64,000 bases of DNA, from positions 310,001 to 374,000 of the forward strand of contig NZ_SOCP01000005.1 of NCBI RefSeq assembly GCF_004364325.1, written 5' to 3'. Shown one piece after another: positions 52,600-61,574 of the stretch. Each line of letters begins with the position of its first letter. Within the stretch, counting starts at the first letter, position 1. The notes beneath the pieces were generated by a model that saw nothing but the letters and a program-made list of their open reading frames with translations, did no database searches and was not told the origin of the DNA. The position numbers and the translations under genes were made by a program. Source of the stretch: Actinophytocola oryzae (GTDB lineage Bacteria; Actinomycetota; Actinomycetes; Mycobacteriales; Pseudonocardiaceae).

Positions 52600-53035
52600 C
52601 AGTGATCGCCCACCCTCAGGAGCGCACAAGTGGTTAATACCAAAATTTTGGTACGAACGGTGTAGCCGGCGGCATTTGACAGGTGTGCGCGGACAGCGAC
52701 AACGACAGTTGCGACACGATGGTGGTACTGGAGACCGACCTGCGTCGGGACAGGCTGCGGACGGCTTCCCGGTTCGATCTCCGCACTGTGGATCATCGGT
52801 TTGACCTGGACAAGCGGCGGCGAACACTCCGCTTCGGCGTAGCGCCGACAGCGTGCGGTCAACCCCCGCCGCCGCACGCCGACGAGGTGACGCTCCCCCC
52901 ACCCACCATGCGACGAGCAGATGAGCTTCACTGCATTGGCACCTTTTTGTCATGTGTGTCTGGGAGGTGGGTCGAGCTTCGCCAGCAAGACGTCCTGGCT
53001 GCGGCCCGCGAGTCAACGAACAGCTAGTACCCCAG
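52600..53035. other. Upstream region of VMAP operon, otherwise empty
   Basis: This 436-bp stretch holds the promoter side of the VMAP-MoxR-vWA operon, including a 16-bp palindrome listed separately. To the right I see no real gene; short frames lack ribosome sites. It borders a dead recombinase gene, so it is the junction of the system with mobile debris. Confidence 0.45.
52638..52653. promoter_or_regulatory. Perfect 16-bp AT-rich palindrome upstream of VMAP operon
   Basis: TACCAAAATTTTGGTA is a perfect palindrome about 39 bp before the start of the cyclase/VMAP gene. Eight successive A/T bases at its centre are extreme for this GC-rich DNA. It is well placed to overlap the promoter and to bind a dimeric repressor. 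Confidence 0.6.
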
Positions 53036-53361
53036 CCGACGGCCCAGCCCTCGATCAGGCGGTCGACGACCGTTCGACAGGGCCGATCCTGCTCAACCGG
53101 CGCGACAGGCGCATGGACCGGCACTGCGCCACCCAACGACTGCACAACCCCGCCCGAACCGCGATCGTGCGGCTACCGCGACTGCATCCACACCTGCTCC
53201 GGCACACCTACGTCACCACCATGCTCGACGCCGGCGTCGACCTCCGCGACGTTCCAAATCGCCGTCCGACACGCCGACCCACGCACGACCATGCGCTATG
53301 ACCGAGCACGCAAGAACCTCGGCCGCCACCCCTCGCCGCCTACATTGCCAGCGCCACCTGA
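53036..53361 (+). pseudogene. Tyrosine recombinase C-terminal remnant
   Basis: The end of a phage-integrase-type catalytic domain is recognisable across frames: LHPHLLRHTYVTTMLDAGVDL, then in the next frame QIAVRHADPRTTMRYDRARKN with the catalytic Tyr, and finally AAYIASAT before TGA. At least two frameshifts interrupt it, and the N-terminal two-thirds are missing. It is therefore dead. It marks a past integration event to the right of the VMAP operon. Confidence 0.8.
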
Positions 53362-53461
53362 TACCTCACCACACGCACATGCCGACGAGTGCGTGTCGGT
53401 AGAGATGGGAGTTCTCGCCAACGCCTGTCCCTGCCGTACCGTGCCAGCTGGCTGGTGCGCG

Positions 53462-54911
53462 CTATTCCGGTGCCTGGAAGCCGCCGGTCCTGTGCTCGAG
53501 CAGTTCGGCCAGCCCGAGCAGGGTGTGGTCCTCGAACATCGGGCCGATGAGCTGCACTCCGACGGGCAGGCCTTCTGGGGACCGGCCCGCGGGTATGGCG
53601 GTGGCGGGCAGACCGGGCATGGTGGCCAAGCCTGCCCAGACGAGCTGGTCGAAGTAGGGGTATTCGACACCGTCGATGTCGATCCGGCGTGTCAGGGGAT
53701 TGGGGTTGTGGTCGTGGGGGAACGCGGGAGTGGGTGTGATCGGGCACACGACGGCGTCGAACTCCGCGAACAGCTGCCGCCAGCCGTGGCGGTGGACCTC
53801 GCGGCGGTTGTTCGCCTCGAGCCAGTCGCGGTGGCTGCACACCATGGCGCGCAGCCGCACGGCGTCGAGACTCTGGTCGTCCGCGCTCAGTCCAGCGGCG
53901 CGGGTGCGCAGGTGCTTGAGCGATTCGATGGGAAAACGCGCGACGGAGCCCGAAATCAGCAACCGCATGTAGAGCTCCGCGGCCTCGGTCAGATCGGGCA
54001 GTAGTGGACTGCGCCGTTCGACGCGGACGCCACCGTCGACCAGTGCGTCGGCCACCTGGTTCACGGCTGCTCGCACGGCGGACCCGGTTGGAATGAGCGG
54101 ATGCTCGTCAACGACGAGGACCCGGAAGTCGGCGAGTCGCTCGTGGCGCGCGGGCGGCAGCGTTACCTTGTGCGCCACGCCGAGCGTCAGCGGGTCCGGT
54201 CCGGCCATGACGTCGAGCAGGAGCGAGAGGTCGCGGGCGCTACGGGCCATCGGGCCGACGACAGCGAGGTCGAGGTCGACCGGCAATGCCGGCTCGGACG
54301 GCTGGGTCATACCGCGGGTTGCCGCAAGTCCGAGCGTCGGTTTGTGCGCGTAGATTCCGCAGAAATGCGGGGGTGCGCAGCGAACCTGCCAGGTCGGAGC
54401 CGATGGACAGCGCGCCGAACCCGGACGCCAGAGCTGCCGCCGACCCGCCGGAGGAACCACCCGATGTGCGACCGTGGTGCCACGGGTTGGTGGTGGTGCC
54501 GTAGATCTCGTTGAAGGTCTGGATATCTTGCAGCCCCAACGGCACATTGGTCTTGCCAAGCACGACTGCCCCGGCGGCCTTGAGCCGTGGCACCTGTACC
54601 GCGTCCTCGGCCGGGACATAGTTCCGGTGTTGCGGCATGCCCCAGGTCGTGGGCAACCCGGCCATGTCATAGGACTCCTTGACTGTCACCGGGATGCCGA
54701 GCAGCGGTCGGTCCTCACCGCGAGCGCGTGCCTGGTCGGCACGATGTGCGGCCGCCCGTGCACGGGCGAAGTCCGGCACGCAGATCGCGTTGATCACTTT
54801 GTCGTCACACTCGATACGGGCGATCGCCTCGTTGGTCAGTTCCACCGAGGTCACGTCACCAGCACGCAAGGCGGCCGCGAGTACTTCGGCCGTCTGAAAA
54901 CTCCATTTCAC
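53462..54911 (-). pseudogene. Amidase-signature enzyme, single frameshift
   Basis: An amidase of the amidase-signature family, about 482 residues if restored. The Ser-cisSer-Lys triad is present: Lys in PVTVKESYDMAG, and GRTSGGSSGGSAAALASGFG with both serines. Reading breaks in a run of five Gs (54369-54373 on the plus strand); removing one base joins SLRTP to HFCGIYAHKPT, as in intact relatives, so a +1 insertion in a homopolymer explains it. This could be a true mutation or a sequencing error. The GTG start follows the usual KWSFQTAEVL terminus. A role in hydrolysing amides is expected. Confidence 0.75.
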
Positions 54912-55929
54912 GAATCCGACGCTATCGACCTGCCACAGAGGGCACGAAATTCCGACTCGCGCAACGGGAGAACCGAACGGGTCACCTTCGTCGGCGAAAT
55001 CGTGCACTCGTTTCACTGTCGAAGGTGGCCCACCGCAGGTCGCAGCGCTGACAGCAAGTCCACTCCACCCCGCCCAGGCCATGAAATGCCGCGTCGCGCA
55101 ACAGGACGGATGTCTCACCTAGGCCCGCTGACAGTCGATGTTCCCGATCTCCTCATATCGTGCCCGCTGGACCGGGGCCGATATGGCGTCCGCGGCGTCT
55201 CCGAGGATTCCACGTGGGGCCACGGGCACCTCCACCACGACGCCTCTCGAACGGTCCGGCGCGACGCCCTGACCCACGCGTCAAAGGCAAGCCACGATCA
55301 CCACGACAGTCCTGCTCGTCGCACCCAACTTCCTGTCATGCCGCAGTGCGGGCGACCGTCCAACGACTTCACGCTCGATGGGGGCTTCTGGTCGTAGTAC
55401 GACATGCCTGTTGCTGTGACCGGAGTGGTTCACCGAGACTGTTCCAAGATCGGCTCTGGCGCACTTTCGGTGGTGACGTGCTGTGTTCAGTCGGGGAGGA
55501 TGCGGTAGCGAAGGAGGCCACCTCGCCGGAGCCAGCGCTGCACAGGCGTCCATCGTCAGGTAGATCAACGCCTGCCCGCAGGTGATGGCTGACGCACCTG
55601 GGCACCCGATCCCCGCAATGGCATGCGAGACGTTGGGTGATCGATCGTCCTCGCCCGCACCGCCGGCCGCTCACCGTCAACGTCGATAGATGCGATCACC
55701 TGCGGCAACACTCTCCGAGTACACAGGCGGGCAGAATCGTGGCCGTACACAGAAGCTGATCTTGCTGTCACGCTCCGCAACCACCGAAAGTGCGCCAGAG
55801 CCGGATGAACCGTGGGGACTTCGCTACGGCCGTCCGGTCCGGCGGAGCCGCAATCCCACCCGAGCCAAGACCAGGATCACCAAGACCGGCGAGGACGTCT
55901 TACGACTACTGGAACATCTCCACACGCAC
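54912..55929. other. Gap without recognisable genes
   Basis: About 1 kb between the amidase and the DUF2075 remnant. Short frames in both directions show no family resemblance, no ribosome sites and weak codon bias. It looks like decayed DNA of the accessory region. I see no tRNA, repeat or clear terminator. Confidence 0.4.
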
Positions 55930-56290
55930 GGGCAGCCATGCGTTCGGTGCCCGGGTCCAGACGCTGCGGCAGATCGTGGGTGCAGAACTACTATCGCGGT
56001 CAAAGGCCGACCAGAGCTGCAAGGCACGGATGACCACCGGGTTCTCTGGCCCTGGAGCGATGCGAATCCTCACCGCGGAATCGTCGACGATGTAGTCATC
56101 GGAGACTGGCGTTGCCGTGGAACGTCAAGGGCGGCCGCGGTGTCAATGGAGCGCTGCCCTCCCAACTCTGGGCCACCGAGCCCGCTGGGTTCGAGCAGAT
56201 CAGCTGCATCTATACCGCCCAGGGCTCCGAATACGACCGGGGACGGCGTCATCTTCGGCCCCGACCTGGTCTGGCGAGGTGACCAGTGAG
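55930..56290 (+). pseudogene. DUF2075 (Schlafen-type helicase) remnant
   Basis: Fragments of a DUF2075 nucleoside-triphosphatase can be read in shifting frames: SHAFGARVQTLRQIVG, then LWPWSDANPHRGIVDDVVIGDW, VNGALPSQLWATEPAGFEQI with CIYTAQGSEYD, and GVIFGPDLVWRGDQ at the end. The order fits the C-terminal half of that family, but most of the gene is missing and at least three frameshifts and a deletion are present. DUF2075 genes are often found in defence islands. It abuts an McrB remnant. Confidence 0.7.
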
Positions 56291-56357
56291 TCGCCAATGC
56301 TCGACCAGCAAGGACTTCGTCGCCGTGCGAGCTGGCCACATCGGAGCGTCGAACTCA

Positions 56358-56975
56358 GAGCGTCAAGCTGGTCCAGTTCCACCCCGCCTACTCCTACGAG
56401 GACTTCTTCGAAGGCATCCGACCGAAGGTCTCATCCGCCGACGGCGAGGAGTCCGCGGGGTTCGCGCTCACACCCGGTCCACTTCGTCGACTCGTCGACG
56501 CGGCCGAGAGCAACAATGACACGCCACATATCCTGATCATCGACGAGATCAATCGGGCAAACCTGTCAAAAGTATTTGGTGAGTTGTACTTTCTACTCGA
56601 GTACCGGCAGGCACGAATCACGCCACTTTACGCGGCCGACGCGAATGCCGAATTCTACCTGCCCGACAACGTGTTCTTCATCGGCACGATGAACACGACC
56701 GACCGCTCGATCGCGTCAATGGACGCCGCGATTCGGCGCCGCTTTGCGTTCGTCGAACTCCACCCGAACGAACCCCCCGTCAAGGACCTGTTGCACAGAT
56801 GGCTCGAACGCGAGGGTCATGACACCGAGATAGCGGCTCTTCTGGACGGGCTCAACCGACAGATACCTGGGCGGGAACTGCAACTCGGCCCGCCCTATCT
56901 GATGAGACCCGAAGTTCACACTGTGGGTGGGCTCGAACGCGCCTGGCGATCGTCGATCATACCGCTGCTGGAGGA
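56358..56975 (+). pseudogene. McrB-like restriction ATPase remnant
   Basis: The central and C-terminal part of a McrB AAA+ protein, about 200 codons, is open: FHPAYSYEDFFEGIRPKV, Walker B HILIIDEINRANLSKVFGEL, sensor FFIGTMNTTDRSIASMDAAI with RRRFAF (Arg finger). The N-terminal recognition domain and Walker A are missing and no start codon is available. Its 3' end runs into a McrC-like frame with the usual gene ends missing, so a deletion has joined the two. It is inactive. Confidence 0.8.
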
Positions 56976-58114
56976 GAGATCGGCGCGACGACCTGCGACC
57001 TCGACGATGCATCAGCCGCCGCATTGTCGGACAGCAAGTTGGTGAAGCTCAGAAAACTTCACAACGGCCAATGGGAGGTACGGGCGAACCAGAAAGTCAG
57101 CGTGGCGCGAGTCGCAGGAATCGAGATTCGCATTAGCCCCAAGTTGGATATATCGAGGCTGTTCTTCATGATGGGTTACTATACCAAGACGATCAACTGG
57201 CGCGACGAGGACGTCGCGGTGGGGCAAGCGGAAGACCTGGTCGCCACCATGGCCGTGGTGTTCGAAAGACAGGCTGCCCGAGCACTGAGTCTCGGCGCGT
57301 TGCAGGGCTACAACGCGATCGACAGCACCTCGGCAGTGATGCGGGGAAAGCTTCGCCTGCCCGAACAGGTGCGCAGACACTACGGATGCACAATGCCACT
57401 GGAGGTCACTTACGACGAGTTCACGTTCGACATTCCTGAGAACCAACTCCTGCTGGCAGCGACCGTACGACTGTTGCGATTGCGCCGCCTCCCAGAGGAA
57501 GTCTGTCGACAGCTACGGCGAATCGTCGAACAACTGGTCGGTGTACGCCTGCTCAAACCACAGGAGCCGATACCGCAATGCCCGCCCACCAGGCTCAACG
57601 AGCGATACCAGTACGCGCTTCACCTCGCCAGACTTATCCTGCACGGAAGCTCGGCCGAGCTTGGTGAAACCGATGTCTCGGTCAGCGGATTCCTCCTAAC
57701 CATGCACCGGATCTTTGAGGACTTCATCTGCGCTACACTCACCGAAGAACTGACAAAATATCGCGGCTATACAGATATACAGCGCGACATCTATCTCGAT
57801 GAGGGAAACCAGGTGACAATCACCCTGACCTGGTTTGGCACGCCGGCCCGGAGCGGGCGTTGGCGGTGGTGGACGCCAAATACTACCTCGACATGGACAA
57901 CGACCACCTCAAGCAGATGCTCACATACTGCACGGTTCTCAACGCGAACCGCGGCCATCTCGTCTATGCAAGGAAGTCAGGACACGAGACCCGGCACAGA
58001 ATCCGAGGCGCCGGCATCGAAATCGTCCAACACGGGCTAAACTTACACACTTCTCGACGCGACCTCCTCTCCCAGATCCGCCACCTGGGTCAATGCATCG
58101 CCAACGATCTTTGA
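56976..58114 (+). pseudogene. McrC-like restriction subunit, truncated and frameshifted
   Basis: The partner of McrB in the type IV system that cuts modified DNA. About 340 residues match McrC (VARVAGIEIRISPKLDISRL, FDIPENQLLLAATVRLLR, HRIFEDFICATLTEEL). A one-base deletion near 57823 then shifts into a frame reading PDLVWHAGPERALAVVDAKYY, which contains the PD-(D/E)xK-type nuclease site (Asp ... DAKYY), and QMLTYCTVLNANRGHLVYAR. The 5' end is lost in the junction with McrB. The pair is a pseudogene couple. Confidence 0.8.
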
Positions 58115-58235
58115 CCTGACAGAAACTCGCCCAGCAGGTGGCCGCCCAGCCGCGACCGCGACCGCATTCGCACCCACGCCGCACCCAACGATCAAGTGAC
58201 GATCTTGTTCTGACTGTTTTGGCTGGTCAGATGCC

Positions 58236-58280
58236 GTGGGGCCGAAGGGAGTCGAACCCTCACTGGCTGGAACCTAAATC
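58236..58280 (-). repeat. Left copy of tRNA 3' half (attachment-site repeat)
   Basis: Forty-five bases are identical to the 3' half of the tRNA at 63022-63095, including the acceptor end, T arm and the anticodon-loop sequence. The identity stops within the anticodon stem, so no tRNA can form. It lies in the same orientation as the intact gene, as expected for the two att sites of an integrated element. Confidence 0.85.
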
Positions 58281-58581
58281 GACTACAAGCCGCAGCACCC
58301 GTGGCGACCTGGGAGAACACCGCATCCAGAGGACTAGTCTGTAGATCCAGAGGCACGAGTGACCGGACGTTCGCACCCAATTTCGCACCCAACACGGTCA
58401 CGCGCCCTGACGTCCGACCTCGCCCCTTGTACTTACACGCTCGCTAACCGAGCGGGTGTCATCGACATAATGAACGTAGGTGACCACCAAGAAGGGGCAT
58501 GACGGGACCTCGCCCAGTACACTGCTGCCCAGTTCGGCCGTCACAGGAAGTCGAGCTTTGCGTGCTCGCAAAGAGGAAGGG
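58281..58581. other. Left end of tRNA-bounded segment, no gene
   Basis: The 300 bp inside the left att copy hold no convincing gene. Compared with the flanks the segment is AT-richer. It may hold decayed element DNA. Confidence 0.4.
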
Positions 58582-59351
58582 TTAGATGTCTACGCCAGAG
58601 TCGCGGGCGAGGCGTAGCAGTGCCAGTCGGACGAGCTCCGGCTCCGGAATTCGTTGCCATGCGCCGTGGCTGCTAGGCATGTCGCCAAGAGCTCCGCGAA
58701 GACGTTGACGGTCGTGGACGGTGGTTGAGACCTGCATTGCCCGGTAGGCAGACCTGTTCAAGGCGATCTGCCCTAGGACAGCGAGGTCGTCTCGGTGCCG
58801 GTCGGTGTCGCGGGTGTCTGTCACTGCAGCTGCCGACTTGCCTACCAAGGCACCGAGGATGTTAGGTCGCCGGGCATAGCCAACCCTGTCACCGACTTTC
58901 ACCTGCACGCGTTCAGCTCTAATTAGCGCCTGGTTGCCACCGGCGGCTGGCAACCCAACTCGGCCGGTCGCAGTGGTTGGCTGACGGTTCTGCCGCTCAA
59001 TGTGATCAGAACCATGAGGTCGACACAAGCGTCGTCGCACCGGTATCGATAGCCGTAGCCATCACTCGTCTCGGCTTCGCTGAATCCGCGGTCACGAAGC
59101 AGGCGTGTGGCATCCTTGAGGGCGCCGCGACGCAGCCAGACATCGAGAACGACATCTGCGTCTTCCGTAGGGCGAATCAAGTCGATGTTGGCCTCAGCGC
59201 ATCAAAGAGCCACCATCTGTCCCCCCATGAGAACCCACGGTGCGGCGAGATTTTCGTCCAGATCAAGAACGGCACCCCATGCGATCTCTTGCGGTCTAGG
59301 CATGCCCGGCAGCTGAATCACTGGCTGATCCAGCGTCGTGACAAAAGGCAT
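58582..59351 (-). pseudogene. Nucleotidyltransferase-like gene (AbiEii type?), broken
   Basis: The restored product (about 256 residues) resembles nucleotidyltransferases often found in actinomycete integrative elements: PWVLMGGQMVAL, LIRPTEDADVVLDVWLRRG, TTATGRVGLPAAGGNQAL and RRPNILGALVGKSAAAVTDT. Codon 50 is an in-frame TGA (59202-59204) and one base is missing near 59005, so it is inactive unless both are sequence errors. The start overlaps the stop of the upstream small gene (TGATG). The HTH gene two steps upstream suggests an AbiE-like toxin-antitoxin arrangement; this is inference. Confidence 0.6.
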
Positions 59352-59665
59352 CAGGCCCCGCGCGACGGCTTGCCAGGCAGCTGCTTCACGGCCGTCATCT
59401 GACTGGGAGTGGTCGGCAAGGGCGTTACTCGCTCCAAATGCATGCTCTTAATCGGTCCACCAAGCGGCGCCATCTTAAGCCGCCGTTCGACAGTCGCAAT
59501 CGCCTCGGCAGGTTCACAACTTTGCGAGGCGATGGCGCCATCGCTAGACGCCATCGCCTCATCGTGGAGCTGCAGTATGTCTGCGATTTCGCAACCAGCG
59601 TAGGCCGCCAGCGCAGCTGCAATCACGTGCCGATCAGATTCAGCTGGCAACGAGTTGCCTCTCAT
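59351..59665 (-). CDS. Small hypothetical protein in HTH/nucleotidyltransferase cluster
   Basis: A 104-residue protein starting MRGNSLPAESDRHVIAAALAAYAG. I recognise no family. The first 60 residues are likely helical (CEIADILQLHDEAMASSDG), the rest is basic and Pro-rich. The start lies inside the end of the HTH gene (26-bp overlap) and its stop overlaps the nucleotidyltransferase start, so the three genes form one coupled unit. It may be a linker fragment of a once longer protein. Confidence 0.45.
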   Translation of the reverse strand: MRGNSLPAESDRHVIAAALAAYAGCEIADILQLHDEAMASSDGAIASQSCEPAEAIATVERRLKMAPLGGPIKSMHLERVTPLPTTPSQMTAVKQLPGKPSRGA

Positions 59666-60377
59666 GCTGCCCAAGGCCGCCGAGAACGTCCGCCAGCAGC
59701 GAAGCTCCTGCGCTTCGGCTACGGGTGTCATCACTGTCCAGCAGATCAGCAACAACTATCAACCGAGGGACAACCTGCAGGCCATTTACGACCCGCGATG
59801 TCTCATGATGCCAGCCAGCCTCTGAACGCACCTCATGCACCGTCAAGTTGCCTTGAGGGTGGGGCAGAAGGAAGAACTCGTCAACCAGGCGTCGAACAGT
59901 CATCTGATCAGCGTAAATCTCAGCCTCTGCACCATGACCCAACCCGGTCCCATAGCTACTAGCTGCACTGATCCCGCCCGCAATCGTGCCCTTGGATGCC
60001 AGCAATTCCTCAATGTCGCCTGACCCGATCCTGTACCTGCTCACCGAGGCGCGGGATTGCATCCACCACCGGCAAACCTGGGCATCGCCGTTGTTGTTCA
60101 CCCATCGTGCGCGTAGACGGGCACGCTCAGCCGATGTCAACCACCCAACATCGATACCGTCAAACAGTGCTGCAGATGCCCATGCAACTCGCGTCGCCAA
60201 GGGCCGTCCGCGCACCCCTTCTACCGCGATACGACGACGTTCGAGGTCAGAGTCGTCAACCAGCCATAGCGAACCAACTCGACGCCCTGCCAGTCGACCG
60301 GACGCGAGCAAGCTTCGGACACGACTGGTGCGCACTCCCAGACGCTCAGCAGCCATAGCTACACTGACCTCGGTCAT
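59640..60377 (-). CDS. HTH protein with excisionase-like domain
   Basis: A 245-residue protein. Residues 1-50 form a MerR/excisionase-type HTH (VSVAMAAERLGVRTSRVRSLLASGRLAGRRVGSLWLV). The rest is an unknown alpha/beta domain with GSGDIEELLASKGTIAGGISA and LTVHEVRSEAGWHH. It begins a coupled cluster with a nucleotidyltransferase-like gene, so an antitoxin-like or repressor role is possible. Upstream is a small dyad that may be its operator. The base composition is less GC-rich than the chromosome, in keeping with transfer. Confidence 0.6.
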   Translation of the reverse strand: MTEVSVAMAAERLGVRTSRVRSLLASGRLAGRRVGSLWLVDDSDLERRRIAVEGVRGRPLATRVAWASAALFDGIDVGWLTSAERARLRARWVNNNGDAQVCRWWMQSRASVSRYRIGSGDIEELLASKGTIAGGISAASSYGTGLGHGAEAEIYADQMTVRRLVDEFFLLPHPQGNLTVHEVRSEAGWHHETSRVVNGLQVVPRLIVVADLLDSDDTRSRSAGASLLADVLGGLGQHERQLVAS

Positions 60378-60387
60378 GACACAAGAC

Positions 60388-60409
60388 TAGCGGAGTCGCT
60401 ACACTAGTG
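60388..60409. promoter_or_regulatory. Dyads upstream of HTH gene
   Basis: TAGCG/CGCTA around GAGT, followed at once by the palindrome CACTAGTG, lies 11 bp before the HTH start. TACACT within it resembles a -10 element. It is a candidate autoregulatory site. Confidence 0.4.
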
Positions 60410-60848
60410 CCAGTGGTCATCACCTAGTTGCCCGCTTCGTGCGGATGAAACCTGGTCTGAGCTGCACAGATGACGAGTGATCCATGAGGACGCGTACGTA
60501 AGGGCCCATCACCTTGGCTAGCGGCAGGTCAGCAATTGGGTGTCATCAGGCATGGCATCAGCGAGAGGGACTCCGCTGGTGCTGTGGACGCGCTGATCGC
60601 TGGCTATCAACTCTGGGCGACGCGGCCGGCCTGATCGCAGCGAGTCAAGACGCCCGGACGGTGCGGCATCACTTCCCCAGTAGATGCCACCTCGATGAAG
60701 CTTCCCAGGGCAGGGCCCTCGCCTGCCCTGCTGCCCTGATGCGATAGCTTGAGCATGAGCGACACGCCACTAAAGCATGACGATCGAATCCTGCGAACAT
60801 CTAAAGTGATCTGGTAGACTCGCGGCATTCGCCTTCGGGAGGGTAGTC
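60410..60848. other. Intergenic, no gene seen
   Basis: About 440 bp between divergent genes of the element. No frame has convincing coding signs. The right end contains the promoter and GGGAGGG ribosome site of the next gene. Confidence 0.4.
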
Positions 60849-61574
60849 ATGGAAGATGGCCGTCGCTGGTCGATCGAGACGTTCGGAGCGCATGGTGTCC
60901 ACATCCGCAACCAGGTGTCTCTGCTGGTTCGAGACGAGCACACGGCCTCGGCTGATGCGCAGGACGCATCCGGGCACCGTAGCAAGAGCGTGTACGGGGA
61001 GTTCTGGCGCGGAATTCTCGAAAGGTTCGAGGAGTTCGGCAAGCTTCCTGGGGCTGCGCTCATCCGTCCGGGTCGGGCACCGTACAACATTCCTGTCATC
61101 AATGGAGTAGCGCTGTTCCCGTGGCGCTATGGGCGTAGCCGTGACCGTGACCTGACCACGACGCCGTTCGTGACGTCGGAGGCACGCACCGCGATGCTTG
61201 ACCTTCGTGTCGCAACTCAGCCGGAGCTGAATCTTGGCCTGCCGCGACCGGAACTCACAGAGGAGGAGCAGCAGCTGACAGAGGTTGTCGAGGCTGCGAT
61301 GGCCGATGCGAAGGTGAGTTCCAATAAGCTCGTGGTCGTAGCGGTCTCGAGTTCTGCCATCGCCCTGCACGACATAATTTGGGGCGATGTCACGCTCAGT
61401 GACGACGGGTACCTCGATTTTGGGTTCAGCGAGAGCCTTATGAGCCTGAAGCCCTCGAAGCTGTTCGCCGTTCCGGACACGGGCAAGACTTTCACCAGTG
61501 GCGAGCCGCCGGCTAGGGAGCTCGGGGTCCACGGCGTGGACGAAGCTTCGGGCGACGATCCGAGCGATGTCTGA
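60849..61574 (+). CDS. Hypothetical partner of XRE-ImmA protein
   Basis: A 241-residue acidic protein without recognised domain. It contains YGEFWRGILERFEEFGKLPG, SNKLVVVAVSSSAIALHDIIWG (a beta-strand-rich segment) and an acidic disordered end (DEASGDDPSDV). GGGAGGG precedes the ATG. Its end overlaps the start of the XRE-ImmA gene by eight bases. In phage and ICE elements such partner genes may encode the target of the ImmA-type peptidase or a co-effector; here that is a guess from position. Confidence 0.55.
   Translation: MEDGRRWSIETFGAHGVHIRNQVSLLVRDEHTASADAQDASGHRSKSVYGEFWRGILERFEEFGKLPGAALIRPGRAPYNIPVINGVALFPWRYGRSRDRDLTTTPFVTSEARTAMLDLRVATQPELNLGLPRPELTEEEQQLTEVVEAAMADAKVSSNKLVVVAVSSSAIALHDIIWGDVTLSDDGYLDFGFSESLMSLKPSKLFAVPDTGKTFTSGEPPARELGVHGVDEASGDDPSDV

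Noticed and set aside
55160..55680. Several 90-140 codon frames on both strands right of the amidase
   Set aside because: No resemblance to known proteins and no coding bias; treated as decayed DNA.
58236..58311. Second tRNA gene at the left att copy
   Set aside because: Only the 3' half matches; the D arm, 5' acceptor strand and half of the anticodon stem are absent, so no cloverleaf forms.
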